A stretch of DNA of 64,000 nucleotides from Neorhizobium petrolearium (GCF_017873175.1 NZ_JAGGJW010000004.1:310001-374000); one strand, 5' to 3'. Numbered from the stretch's first letter, positions 35,505 to 44,473 are shown. Notes: generated from the letters alone by a model not told the origin. Program-made: numbers and translations.

Positions 35505-36116
35505 TCAAGACCCGACCAATGCCCCGGCAAACACCTGCCCGTATCCCGCCGCCAGCCCGGCCCGGTCCGTCCCGTTGATGATTTTTCGCGCGCCCAGCCA
35601 GTCGTTCCTGCCCGGCGCGAAAAAGTCGTCGAGTGGCCCGCCGGTGAAACTGCCGCGCTGCATACCCTCGATCAGGATGGCCACCGAGACATCCATCTCC
35701 ATCGCGCAGCCCGGGTCGGCAACGAGATCGATCCCGATCAGCCTGGACATGGCTTCGTAGTTCCGCTTGTGGGTGAGCTGTACTAGGCCACGGCCGAGCC
35801 AGCTCTTGCCATCCCCATCCGGCCGCCAATAGGACGTCCTCACCGACCCGAGCCGGCCCGCCGCGAAGGCCGCGTCCAGCCGCGCGACTGCCGCCCTGTC
35901 GCTCTTCGCCAGCGTCTCGCGGACGGGCTGCATGGTCGCGGCCATCTAGAGGAAGGCGGTCGCCACAACGTAAGCCATTGCCTCCATCGTATGCCTCGCA
36001 GCCCGCGCCTCCCAACCGTCGAGAATCGCACTCAAGCCTGCTACCTGCCCCGCGGACAGCCGCCCCTTGAAGAGCTTCGACCGGATGACATTGAACAAAC
36101 CGCCCGCTGCAGCGTC
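35505..36116 (-). pseudogene. Broken endolysin, glycoside hydrolase 19-like
   Basis: The last 146 residues (from MQPVRETLAKSD, YWRPDGDGKSWLGRGLVQLTHKRNY to KIINGTDRAGLAAGYG) are a clear GH19/lysozyme-type endolysin domain. Just upstream in the same frame, MEAMAYVVATAFL is cut from the domain by a TAG stop. Further upstream, in another frame, LSAGQVAGLSAILDGWEAR restores the expected N-terminus. So the gene has at least one frameshift and one nonsense mutation. It probably belonged to the prophage/GTA lysis module. Confidence 0.75.
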
Positions 36117-36273
36117 ATGTTAAGCTTGCGCCCTCACCCTTCCCAAAGTTTCAATCGGTTTAGAAAAACTAAATCGTTTTAAGCGCTTAGGCGCCACTTT
36201 ACTTTTCATTGACGCTATGGAACCAACGGTGCCGCAGGACGTTCATGTCTGCCTTCTAATGAACAAGGAGATC

Positions 36274-36405
36274 ATGATGATGCAGCAGCCGGTGCAGGCC
36301 GCCCCTTCGAAGCAGATCCCCCAGCATGTCGCCGAGCGCATGGAATCCGAATGGAAAGAGATGCGCGAAAACGCCCCGCCGAAGCCGGCAAGCCAGCAGC
36401 GCTGA
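36274..36405 (+). CDS. Hypothetical small protein (43 residues)
   Basis: ATG 36274 is preceded by AAGGAG at good spacing, and two more ATGs follow at once. The product is MMMQQPVQAAPSKQ at the N-terminus, then VAERMESEWKEMRENAPP: a short charged helix between Gln/Pro/Ala-rich ends. It is the only plus-strand gene inside the GTA remnant. No family is recognised. An AT-rich promoter-like stretch lies at 36140-36210. Confidence 0.55.
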   Translation: MMMQQPVQAAPSKQIPQHVAERMESEWKEMRENAPPKPASQQR

Positions 36406-36432
36406 TCACCACGATCCAATCATCGAGCCGCG

Positions 36433-37787
36433 TCAGATGCCCCGCACGCGCGACTCCCCCGAGCCTTCCAGCAGAAGCGCCGTCAGCGCCCAGACCAGCG
36501 CATCGAGCCGGTCCGGCGAACGGCCTGAGGAGAGCCGTCCGGGCCGAAATCGCGCATCTGGTCCTCCAGGTCCGCGAACCGCCCTGCATGGGCGATTCGC
36601 CCCTGCTCGTAGAGTGCAGCCACCGGTTCGGCCCGCATGAATTTTCCCCGGGTGGCGCGCACCATGGTCACCGGCAGGACCGAATCGACGCTTTTCAGCA
36701 TCGCCGTCACCATCTCGCCGCCCTGGTTGACCTCCGCCACCACGCGGTCCGCCTGGAAGCGCGAGAAGGCTCTTGCCACCTCATGCGCCCAGCCGCCCGG
36801 GCTTGCGCCCTCCACCGAACAATCCGCCAGCACCACAGCCCTTCCGCTCGTCTCCAGCCCTGCCACGACGATGCGCCTCAGCGCGCCGGCGAAGCGTCCC
36901 CTGTGAAAACCGATGCTGCAGGCCTCGATATCGGCGCGTTTCCACAGCGCGTCCTCGCGGTCCTCGATCAGCTCGCCGGCAATTTCCCGCCGCCCGAGCC
37001 GCGTCCCGCCATAGCGCGCCTCCAGCGCCTCCAGAAACCCCGGAGCCAGATTTTTCGCATTCGCCTCGGCAGAGATCCTGATCAGGCTGGTCCCCGGGTC
37101 GGCGATCAACCGTTTCAGCACCGGCACCGGCCGCGGCGTGGTGGTCACGAGCTGGCGCGGATCGGCCCCGAGCCGAAGCCCGAACTGCAGCATGTCGAAG
37201 GTCTCTTCGGCATGTTTCCACTTGGCGAGTTCTTCGCACCAGGCAAAATGGAATTGCAGGCCGCGCAGCGCCTCCGGGTCTTCGGAGGAGAAGATCTGCG
37301 CCACCGCTCCGTTCGGCCAGACGAGCCTGCGGCGGGAAATCTTGAAATCTGGCCGCTTCGTCCTGGCGACCCGGCAGATGCCGGAAACGCCGTCGATCAT
37401 CACTTCGCGGGCATCACCCAGCGTTTCGGCCACCAGCGCGATCCTGAGATTGGACCGTTTGTCGGTGGAAGCCAGCGCATGCACCCATTCGGCGCCGGCC
37501 CTGGTCTTCCCCGACTCGCGCCCGCCCATGATCAGCCAGGTGCGCCAGTCGCCGGCGGGAGGATACTGCTCGCGGCGGCCGGCATGACGCCAATCGCGAC
37601 TAAGGGGACGGGAATGGCTTACATGAATGCTGTCGCGCCATTTCGGCGATAGGACCGGCGACATGGTCACCCTCCCTTTCTTCCCGTCGGGGAGAAGGGG
37701 GTCCGAAGGACCGGATGAGGGGGGCGAAGCCAAACTGTCCAGTGCCTCGAGCGCTGGCAAGTGCGATCGATCTTCCGTACCAATCAC
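36433..37787 (-). pseudogene. GTA/phage large terminase (frameshifted)
   Basis: The frame encodes the GTA-type large terminase that packages DNA into heads: Walker A MGGRESGKTRAGAEW, the ATPase segment FHFAWCEELAKWKHAEETFD, and the nuclease half (FQADRVVAEVNQGGEMV). Near 36530 the frame shifts. The conserved C-terminus LSSGRSPDRLDALVWALTALL continues in another frame to a stop at 36433, while the open frame ends at 36483. The N-terminus before DWRTWLIMGG also looks eroded. The gene is therefore a pseudogene, or recently inactivated. Confidence 0.8.
37671..37723. repeat. RIME-like repeat fragment
   Basis: TTCTTCCCGTCGGGGAGAAG and GGTCCGAAGGACC hairpins followed by GGATGAGGGGGG form a pattern frequent in rhizobial intergenic DNA. 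Here it lies at the junction of the terminase start and the upstream packaging gene. No other copy of exactly this piece was found in the window. Confidence 0.45.
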
Positions 37788-38048
37788 TTCGGCTCTGGCA
37801 GGCTGATACTCTGTCCCCTCTTCTCCTCGCTCTGCTTGGGCTTCCTCCCCACTGGGGGAAGCGAGAGCTCGCTAGGCTGATCGTCGTCAGCTTCAACCGG
37901 TGCTGATTCGCTTGGCGCCCCTGCATGCCGGTAGCTGGAGATAATCTCCTCACCCGGCTTCATGGCAACCGCTCTTGCCGCCGCCCAAGCGCTGTGGATT
38001 CCGGCCATGTCTTCTCCGTGCCGCGTCAGTTCGCCGATGCCTTCCGCC

Positions 38049-38614
38049 TCACCCGGTGTCGGAAGGCTCCGGTTGATCCCCTCCCGCACCGCTGGACTTA
38101 CCTGGGTCAATGCCAGCTTCGAGGTACCGTTGTTCAAAACGTTCGCGGGTCCGTTCTTCGATAAGCCTTTCGACCTCACGCACCGCCTCCTCATACCCGC
38201 TCTCATCAGCCATGCGCTCGGCTTCAAGCTCCCGGTCGCGGGCGAGCGACGCTGCAGGCTGTCGACCTTTTCGAACGTTCGCACGATCAGCGACATGGCG
38301 TCGGTTGCCGCCTTCACGTCGGCGCGCGCCAGTTTCTGGGCCGCCTCGTCGCCATCTTCCAGCGCCTTTTCCGCCGACCTGCGCATGTCGCGGAACGTTT
38401 CGAACTGCGCACGCATCTCGGCGGTCATATCGTTCAGCAGCCGGCGCAACTCCTCGGCCGGCTGGATCGCGCTCTCGGCCGACTTGATTTCCAGCAGCAC
38501 GCCGCGCGCCCTGTCGGCCAGTATCTCGTCGTCCATGACGATCCCGTCGCCATAGGCAGGCCGTTCCGCCCAGAGCCCGAAGAGCGCCGGATCGAAAGTC
38601 TCGAATTCATCCAT
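38049..38614 (-). pseudogene. Protein in the small-terminase position of the GTA cluster (frameshifted)
   Basis: It starts at ATG 38614 (MDEFETFDPALFGLW) and reads a helical, charged protein to VDSLQRR. The frame then shifts: SLARDRELEAERMADESGYEEAVREVERL and ERTRERFEQRYLEAGIDPG lie in the next frame and end at a TGA at 38049. The apparent continuation in the original frame, down to 37784, is Ser/Pro-rich shadow sequence. Its location directly upstream of the large terminase suggests a packaging role, by context only. Confidence 0.6.
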
Positions 38615-38644
38615 GGCCGATTTCCCGATGCGCCTTTCGCGCAT

Positions 38645-38975
38645 GCCGCGTCACCCGGCGCCCGTTCCCGGTCGCCGGCGCTCCCGCTATCGATTGTCGT
38701 GATAAAAAAAGCCCGGCATGAAGACCGGGCCGATCGCTTGAAGCCTTGCCACCGAGAACCTCCAAAGGCTCCGCGCCGGCGCAATTCCTCGACTGTAGTC
38801 AAACCCTATCAAACCACCGTCACGCCGTCAAGGATTATTTTCCTATCTTATGATAATTTTATAGCTCCTGTCAGGCGCCTGATCGTCAGCCAACTTGTCA
38901 GAGACCGCAGCCGCACAGAGACGCCGCTTGCCACAAGTGAGAACCTGCGGGACAATCGACGCGGGAGGAATCGCC
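38645..38975. other. Intergenic region with candidate small RNA
   Basis: 331 bases between the packaging-cluster remnant (minus) and the methyltransferase gene (plus). It holds a likely minus-strand small RNA (38704-38797) and, near 38840-38870, an AT-rich stretch that may be the methyltransferase promoter. No protein-coding frame is supported. Confidence 0.5.
38704..38797 (-). ncRNA. Candidate trans-acting-type small RNA
   Basis: On the minus strand a rhizobial-type promoter, CTTGAC-N17-ATAGGG (38827-38832 and 38804-38809), is followed by about 94 bases with three hairpins: GCGCCGGCGC (38773-38782), AGCCTT/AAGGCT (38742-38770), and a terminator with arms GCCCGG/CCGGGC (38711-38730) followed by seven Ts. 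Three hairpins ending in a Rho-independent terminator is the usual layout of alphaproteobacterial small RNAs. I cannot name a family. Confidence 0.5.
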
Positions 38976-39587
38976 ATGGGTGTCTACAACGATGTCATCC
39001 TGCCGAAGCTCTGCGATCTTGCGATGCGGAACGAGCGGCGGCGGCCGTATCGCGAGCGCGTGATCGGCGCCGCAGAGGGACGCGTATTGGAGATCGGCAG
39101 CGGTTCCGGCCTCAACCTGCCCTTCTACGGCGCAAGGGTCCGCGAAATTCTGGCGCTTGAGCCTTCCCCAAATCTTCTCGCGATGGCCCGCAGCGCCCCG
39201 CAGTCGGCAATGCCCGTCCGGTTCATCGAGGCCTCTGCGGAAGCGATCCCGCTCGACGACGGCAGCATCGATACGGTCGTGACGACCTGGACGCTCTGCA
39301 CGATCCCGGGGGCGGCCGCGGCACTTTCGGAAATGCGCCGCGTGCTGAAACCCGGCGGGAAACTGCTGTTCGTCGAACACGGGCGGTCGCCCGACCGCGG
39401 CGTGCGCTGGTTTCAGGATGGCCTCACGCCCGTCTGGCGGCGCATCAGCGGCGGTTGCCATCTCAATCGCCCGATCCGGTCGATGATCGAGGACGGCGGA
39501 TTCCGGATCGACCGGGTCGAGACCGGCTACATGCAGGGGCCGAAACCGATGACGTTCATGTATGAAGGCAGCGCCCGCCCGAACTGA
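38976..39587 (+). CDS. Class I SAM-dependent methyltransferase
   Basis: A 203-residue methyltransferase of the Methyltransf_11 type. Motif I is VLEIGSGSGLNLPFY (near residue 37). The SAM-binding acidic position is in LALEPSPN (~60), and post-motif regions are DTVVTTWTLCTI and LKPGGKLLFVEHG. The opening YNDVILPKLCDLAMRN resembles small lipid- or thiol-methyltransferase-like proteins (METTL7-like), but the substrate is unknown. GGGAGGAA supports ATG 38976 rather than the longer frame from 38895. It converges with selO. Confidence 0.85.
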   Translation: MGVYNDVILPKLCDLAMRNERRRPYRERVIGAAEGRVLEIGSGSGLNLPFYGARVREILALEPSPNLLAMARSAPQSAMPVRFIEASAEAIPLDDGSIDTVVTTWTLCTIPGAAAALSEMRRVLKPGGKLLFVEHGRSPDRGVRWFQDGLTPVWRRISGGCHLNRPIRSMIEDGGFRIDRVETGYMQGPKPMTFMYEGSARPN

Positions 39588-39594
39588 CCGCCAC

Positions 39595-41055
39595 TCACGT
39601 GCCGCAGAACGTCTGCGTCACCCGCTCCTCCGGCTTCGGCGGCGCCATCAGGTCGGCGAATTCCGGCCGATCATCATAGGGATTTTCCAGCGCCTCCAGC
39701 AGCCGTTCGAAGAAGCTGAAATCGCCGTAATTGGCGGCGGCAATCGCCTCCTCCACCCGATGGTTGCGGGGAATCACCGCCGGATTGACGGCGCGCATCG
39801 CAGCCGCCCGTTCCCCGCCCGACCGATCTTCACCCACCAGCCGCTCCCGCCATGCCGTCAGCCAATCCTGCGCCTTGGCGGGGTCGACAAAGCAGGCGAG
39901 GAACGCCTCGTCCCGGCCCTCGGCCGCATCGGCCAGACGCCGGAACGCAAGGGTGAAATCCGCCTCGCCTTCGTGCATGGCGGCAAACAGCGCCTGGATC
40001 AGCTCGCCGTCGCCATCCGCTCCGGAAAACAGCCCGATCTTCTTCCGGAAGACCGTGAGCCACTCGCTCTGGAACCGTTCGCCGAATTCTGTCAGCACGG
40101 CATTCGCCGCATTCACCGCCTTTTCCTCGTCACTGTCCAGAAGCGGCAGCAGGCATTCGGCCAGCCGCGCGATGTTCCACTGGCCGATGCCCGGCTGGTT
40201 GCGATAGGCGTAGCGGCCCATCTGGTCTATCGAGGAGAACACTTTCATAGGATTATATTCATCGAGAAAGGCGCAGGGGCCGAAATCGATCGTCTCGCCG
40301 GAAATCGTCATGTTGTCGGTGTTCATCACGCCATGAATGAAGCCGACGCCCAGCCAGCGGGCGATAAGATCGGCCTGTTTCAGAGCCACCGCCCTCAGGA
40401 GCGCGAGATACCGGTTTTCTTCGTCTTTCAGCTCCGGGTAATGCCGCTCGATCACGTAGTCGGCAAGCAGCTTCACCCCGTCATTGTCGCCGCGGGCGGC
40501 GAAGAACTGGAACGTGCCCACCCTCACATGGCTTGCCGCGACCCGCACGAAGACGGCGCCCTGCTCGACGTGCTCGCGATAGACCGGCTCGCCGGTCGCA
40601 ACCGCCGCCAGCGCCCTTGTCGAGGGAAGCCCAAGTGCGGCAAAGGCTTCCGAAACGATGTATTCGCGCAGCACCGGGCCGAGTGCTGCGCGCCCGTCGC
40701 CGCGGCGGGAAAAGGGGGTCGGCCCCGCCCCCTTGAGCTGAATGTCGCGGCGCTTTCCGTTCCGACCCACGACCTCGCCGAGCAGGATCGCGCGGCCGTC
40801 GCCGAGCTGCGGCACGAAATTGCCGAACTGGTGGCCGGCATAGGCCATGGCGATCGGCGCAGCGCCGGGCGGCACGACATTGCCGGCGAGGATCGCCGCC
40901 AGTCGCGCCGGATCGGAAAAATCCGCCTCGACGCCCAGTTCTTCGGCCAGTTCCTGATTGAACTTGATCAGCTTCGGCCCCGCAACCGGCTCGGGATAGA
41001 CGGAGGCGAAAAACCGGTCCGGCAAGCGGGCATAGGAATTATCGAACTGGAACAC
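39595..41055 (-). CDS. selO: Protein adenylyltransferase SelO (YdiU)
   Basis: A 486-residue pseudokinase-fold enzyme that transfers AMP from ATP to Ser/Thr/Tyr of target proteins and is linked to oxidative stress in other bacteria. Family motifs include YAGHQFGNFVPQLGDGRAILLGE, RGDGRAALGPVLREYIVSEA, GVMNTDNMTISGETIDFGPCAFLDEY and IGQWNIARLAE. I chose GTG 41055 because GAAGGAG lies 6 bases upstream and the product starts at the conserved FDNSYARLP; the longer frame upstream is non-coding in character. It lies downstream of an MFS gene on the same strand. Confidence 0.94.
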   Translation of the reverse strand: MFQFDNSYARLPDRFFASVYPEPVAGPKLIKFNQELAEELGVEADFSDPARLAAILAGNVVPPGAAPIAMAYAGHQFGNFVPQLGDGRAILLGEVVGRNGKRRDIQLKGAGPTPFSRRGDGRAALGPVLREYIVSEAFAALGLPSTRALAAVATGEPVYREHVEQGAVFVRVAASHVRVGTFQFFAARGDNDGVKLLADYVIERHYPELKDEENRYLALLRAVALKQADLIARWLGVGFIHGVMNTDNMTISGETIDFGPCAFLDEYNPMKVFSSIDQMGRYAYRNQPGIGQWNIARLAECLLPLLDSDEEKAVNAANAVLTEFGERFQSEWLTVFRKKIGLFSGADGDGELIQALFAAMHEGEADFTLAFRRLADAAEGRDEAFLACFVDPAKAQDWLTAWRERLVGEDRSGGERAAAMRAVNPAVIPRNHRVEEAIAAANYGDFSFFERLLEALENPYDDRPEFADLMAPPKPEERVTQTFCGT

Positions 41056-41159
41056 GGGAAACTCCTTCGGCCCGGCAGGCTTTTCGCGCCGTGCGGGCTC
41101 TTCCCCAATATGGGGAATCTCCCCCGTCGAACAAGCGAAATGCGCTTTTGTTGCGTGCT

Positions 41160-42545
41160 TCAGGCACTCTTCAGCCGTATGCCGAAACCGAACAGGAAGG
41201 TGAGCGCGGCACCTGCCGCCGCCGTGCCGTAGAGCCACAGCGAGGCGCTCGCATCGCCGTTTTCCAGGCCCGCGACGAGCCCGGTCGCGGTGGCGATCAT
41301 GCCGGCGATCCCCGCGCCGATCGCGTAGCCGGTCGTCGAGATCGTCGGAAGGAGTGCGCTCGCCAGATCCCGCTCGGTACTCTCGGCCGCTTCCATCGCC
41401 GCCTGGTTGATGTTTGCCCAGGCAACCCCGAAGCCGGTGCCGATCGCCATCTGCCCGATAAGCAATAGCGTGACGGAACCCGACGTGAAGGCGGTGCCGA
41501 GCGCCAGGAAACCGAAGAACTGAAACAGCGCGCCGCTCAGCATCCACCTCTGCCGCGAACCGACGGCCGCCACCCGGCTCACCAGAACCGCGACCGCGCT
41601 CCAGGTCAGCGCCATGATCACGACGATGGAGCCCACGACCGATGGCCGGAAATCGAAGACGGCGCCGATCATCATCGCCAGGTAGACGCTGCCGACCGAA
41701 TGGCTGGCGGACATGACGAGCAGAACCCAGAACCCGTGCCCCAGCACCGAACCGAGCCGGAAGGCGCCGGCCGGAAACAGTCTTGGGCCGATCTTCCCGT
41801 CAAGCTTCAGCGCCGGCAGGAAAAGTGCGGCACCTGCGGCGATCGTCATGGCCTGCATGCCGCCGCCGCTCATCACCGACGACAGCGACAGGACGAAAGC
41901 TGCTGCCAGGCAAAGGACAATCGTTGCGACGGAAAGCGGGACGGGCGCCGCCTCCGTCATCCTCGGCCTTGCGGCAAATGCGAGGAAGGGCAGCAGCAGG
42001 ACGAAAGGCGCAACCGCCAGAAACGACGCACGCCAGGAATAGGCTTCCGTCAGCAGCCCGCCGGCCAGCGGTCCGGCGATCGCCGCAACGGCCCAGACGA
42101 TCGCCTCGACGGCAAACACCCTGGCGATCAGCGCGGACGGGAAATTGGCCGGGATGAGGCTGTAGCAGATCGCCACGATCAGCCCGTCGGCAATGCCCTG
42201 GAACAGCCGCCCGGCCATGATCCAGGAAAAGCTTGGCGCCGACAGCGCCAGCAGGCCGCCGAATGCAAAAACCAGCGTCGAGACGACAAGGCTCGCGCGC
42301 GGGCCAAACCGGTCGCGCATGGCCGCCGCCCCCGTGCCTCCGGCGATCGAACCCAGGAAATAGAGCGTATAGGCCCAGCTGAAATAATTCGTGCCGCCGA
42401 TCTCCGCCGCCGCCGGCGGCAGGGCCGCCACGATCGCGAACTGGTTGAAGGCGTGCAGGCCGACGCCCGCCGAAATCAGCCCGAGCATCGCCCCGTCGCG
42501 GCCCTTCAAAAGCCTCGACCATCCCGCATTCACGTCCTGCAACAC
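41160..42545 (-). CDS. MFS efflux-type transporter
   Basis: A 461-residue inner-membrane protein with about fourteen hydrophobic helices, as in the DHA2-like drug exporters. Typical segments are ALPPAAAEIGG, AMRDRFGPRASLVVS (motif A region), GRLFQGIADGLIVA (helix 4) and AGPLAGGLLTEAYSWRASF (motif C region). Translation seems to start at GTG 42545 behind AAGG. A SoxR-like promoter lies 42-61 bases upstream, suggesting induction by redox-active compounds. The substrate is unknown. Confidence 0.9.
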   Translation of the reverse strand: MLQDVNAGWSRLLKGRDGAMLGLISAGVGLHAFNQFAIVAALPPAAAEIGGTNYFSWAYTLYFLGSIAGGTGAAAMRDRFGPRASLVVSTLVFAFGGLLALSAPSFSWIMAGRLFQGIADGLIVAICYSLIPANFPSALIARVFAVEAIVWAVAAIAGPLAGGLLTEAYSWRASFLAVAPFVLLLPFLAFAARPRMTEAAPVPLSVATIVLCLAAAFVLSLSSVMSGGGMQAMTIAAGAALFLPALKLDGKIGPRLFPAGAFRLGSVLGHGFWVLLVMSASHSVGSVYLAMMIGAVFDFRPSVVGSIVVIMALTWSAVAVLVSRVAAVGSRQRWMLSGALFQFFGFLALGTAFTSGSVTLLLIGQMAIGTGFGVAWANINQAAMEAAESTERDLASALLPTISTTGYAIGAGIAGMIATATGLVAGLENGDASASLWLYGTAAAGAALTFLFGFGIRLKSA

Positions 42546-42586
42546 GCCCTTACCCTTCCCTTTGTTACGATGGGCAGGACGCTACA

Positions 42587-42606
42587 ACCTCAAGCACAGT
42601 TGAGGT
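42587..42606 (-). promoter_or_regulatory. SoxR-like operator/promoter
   Basis: ACCTCAAGCACAGTTGAGGT has the arms CCTCAA and TTGAGG of the SoxR box (consensus CCTCAAG-N4-CTTGAGG). On the minus strand it sits between a -35 TTGACC and a -10-like TAGCGT with a 19-base spacer, the overlong spacing typical of MerR-family promoters. It reads toward the MFS gene. No soxR gene is in the window. Confidence 0.6.
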
Positions 42607-42749
42607 CAATGGACGAGCTGAAAATAAAACCCTTTCTTTTTCAGCCTCTTATGCAGGCGCTTCAGTTTTTGCATCCTGTTGTATTTTAGCTACAGCTTTT
42701 CAAGAATGGCGACATACATCATAATCATCTGCAATCGGAGGGAATATCC

Positions 42750-43385
42750 ATGAAGGCTCTTTTCATTCTTGCAGCATCGGCCGCCATGACCGCTTCTTCC
42801 GTTGTGTTCGCAGCAGATGCGGTCGAACAGATCCCCGCCGCGCCGGAAGTGGTGGAGACGCCATCCTTCACCTGGTCAGGCCCCTATATCGGGCTCCACG
42901 GCGGTTATGCCTGGGGTGAAGGTGACGCGACGGCCGCCGGCGGCGGCAGTAACGACAATTTCGACGGCGGGCGCTTCGGCGGCTTCGTCGGTTACAACTG
43001 GCAGTTCTCCAACGGTTTCGTGGCCGGTGTCGAAGGCGACCTGAACTACGACTGGAACGAGAACAGCTATACGGGCGGTTTCGACATGGACACCGGCTTC
43101 TCCGGTGGATTGCGCGGCCGCGTCGGTTATGCTTTCGACCGGGCATTGCTTTATGCGGCCGGCGGCTGGACGATGACCAATATCAGCGTCGAAGGGCCGG
43201 GCGTGGATGACGACGACACCCTGCATGGCTGGACGGTCGGCGCCGGTCTGGACTATGCCTTCACCGACAATTTCTTCGGCCGGGTGGAATATCGCTACAA
43301 CGACTATGGCGACGGGGATCTCGGTGGCTTCGACACCGATTTCAACCAGCACATCATCAATGTCGGCATCGGCGTGAAATTCTGA
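42750..43385 (+). CDS. Outer-membrane beta-barrel protein (Omp25/RopB-like porin family)
   Basis: A 211-residue protein with a signal peptide (residues 1-21, cleaved after VFAAD) and alternating aromatic/polar strands typical of an eight-stranded OmpA-like barrel: WSGPYIGLHGGYAWG, GFVGYNWQF, GLRGRVGYAFDRALLYAAGGW. It ends in a C-terminal phenylalanine pattern (IINVGIGVKF). Such proteins are abundant surface proteins in rhizobia and Brucella. A GGAGGG ribosome site precedes ATG 42750. It is monocistronic, with a terminator hairpin 45 bases downstream. Confidence 0.92.
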   Translation: MKALFILAASAAMTASSVVFAADAVEQIPAAPEVVETPSFTWSGPYIGLHGGYAWGEGDATAAGGGSNDNFDGGRFGGFVGYNWQFSNGFVAGVEGDLNYDWNENSYTGGFDMDTGFSGGLRGRVGYAFDRALLYAAGGWTMTNISVEGPGVDDDDTLHGWTVGAGLDYAFTDNFFGRVEYRYNDYGDGDLGGFDTDFNQHIINVGIGVKF

Positions 43386-43429
43386 GGCCTTGGAGGCCCG
43401 CCCTCTGTCTGATTGTCATCACGAGAAAG

Positions 43430-43457
43430 CCGCCTGAAGGAAACTTCCGGCGGTTTA
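43430..43457. terminator. Terminator hairpin after the OMP gene
   Basis: CCGCC-t-GAAG pairs with CTTC-c-GGCGG around GGAAA-type loop bases, followed by TTTATCC on the plus strand. On the minus strand the stem is followed by TTTCTCG, so it may also serve the small gene whose stop codon it touches. Confidence 0.6.
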
Positions 43458-43712
43458 TCCGGTCGGGTGAATTTGCCGAAGTGAAAAGGGGCGCGGGCGC
43501 TGGGACCGCGACCGCAGATCGATCGTGTTCGTGGCCATTTCCAGCGCCGCAAGCCCCCTCGGCGTGATCAGGCGCGGATAGCTGTTCGTGCACAGGCCCC
43601 GGCTACCCAGCTCTTCCAGGCATATCCATTCGGCCACGCTACCCGTGCCCGGACGCTGGCCGGCCAGCATCTGCAGGACTTCGATTTCAGGCTGTATCAG
43701 ATCGTCGTTCAA
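43455..43712 (-). CDS. Conserved small hypothetical protein
   Basis: An 85-residue protein: IEVLQMLAGQRPG, then WICLEELGSRGLC and PRLITPRGLAALE. The pattern of short helices followed by a turn resembles a small winged-helix-like module, but this is not certain. It appears to start at TTG 43712. It follows the 44-residue membrane protein gene by 8 bases, so the two are probably one operon. The function is unknown. Confidence 0.6.
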   Translation of the reverse strand: MNDDLIQPEIEVLQMLAGQRPGTGSVAEWICLEELGSRGLCTNSYPRLITPRGLAALEMATNTIDLRSRSQRPRPFSLRQIHPTG

Positions 43713-43720
43713 GATGGCGT

Positions 43721-43855
43721 TTATTCGTCGAATTCATAGGCACGAATTGTTTTCAGATTGGCCGCGAAATTCTCGGCCAGCCGCCATCCCGCCAATATGA
43801 TCCAGCCGACACCAAAAGCGGTAAGGAATGTTGCCGCGCCCCCAAACTCAATCAT
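43721..43855 (-). CDS. Small single-helix membrane protein (44 residues)
   Basis: ATG 43855 to TAA 43721 reads MIEFGGAATFLTAFGVGW, continuing IILAGWRLAENF and ending in AYEFDE. One membrane helix spans residues ~8-25. The ribosome site is weak (GGGGCAGGA, 4 bases away). Tight spacing to the next gene and a protein-like composition support it. No family is recognised. Confidence 0.5.
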   Translation of the reverse strand: MIEFGGAATFLTAFGVGWIILAGWRLAENFAANLKTIRAYEFDE

Positions 43856-44085
43856 TGGTCCTGCCCCCCGATAAGCTCACCCCGAATAATATCCCGGACA
43901 CACAACTGTAAAAACTTGGGAAATATACGTATTCGAACCTGATAATATTGCGCGGCGAGATCCCGGAAGCGAAGGTCCGCCTCATCATGTCACAGGGGCC
44001 GACACGAATTGACGTTTGTCAAAATTTTGAAAGGCTACTACTCTACAAGCTTGGGTAGTCATATCTGCCGTGACGGGGCGACATC

Positions 44086-44250
44086 GTGCAGGAATTCATC
44101 GCGAAGAAAAACATCGAACGCTTTCGCTCGATGTTGCAAGCGGAAATGGATGAGGGCCGGAGGCGCATGCTCGAGAAGCTGATCGAGGAAGAAGAGCGCA
44201 TCCTTGACGCCATCAAATCGGCGACGCAATCTGAGGGCGACCAGGACTGA
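44086..44250 (+). CDS. Small charged helical protein (54 residues)
   Basis: GTG 44086 to TGA 44250 encodes a product starting (M)QEFIAKKNIERFRSML and continuing EMDEGRRRMLEKLIEEEERIL. It is a highly charged helical hairpin of clear protein character. I recall similar short proteins annotated as hypothetical in rhizobial genomes. Only one in-frame start exists after the upstream stop, with a weak GGGG ribosome site. It may be a regulatory or adaptor peptide; the function is unknown. Confidence 0.65.
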   Translation: MQEFIAKKNIERFRSMLQAEMDEGRRRMLEKLIEEEERILDAIKSATQSEGDQD

Positions 44251-44473
44251 GGGATTGCCTTCCCCTGTCCCGCAGATGTCGACGTTTGGGTAGCATGGCG
44301 GCACGCGACGGTCTCGCCCCGGCAGATCAAGAAACCGCCCCGGTTGCCGATGCAGCATCGAAGCATAAATCCCCGCTCCGACGGCCGAAGATGTGATCCC
44401 GAACTTCATTTGAAGCTCAGGATCACACTGGTGCTCTACCGGGATTATGTTTCGGAGTTCTCTTCCAAGATGC

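Noticed and set aside
36351-37652. A 433-codon plus-strand frame opposite the terminase
   Set aside because: The terminase Walker A and nuclease segments are on the minus strand. The plus frame is a shadow, kept open by chance.
44294-44395. A 33-codon plus-strand frame starting at the ATG near 44294
   Set aside because: No ribosome site and a low-complexity Ala/Pro product; not enough support for a gene.
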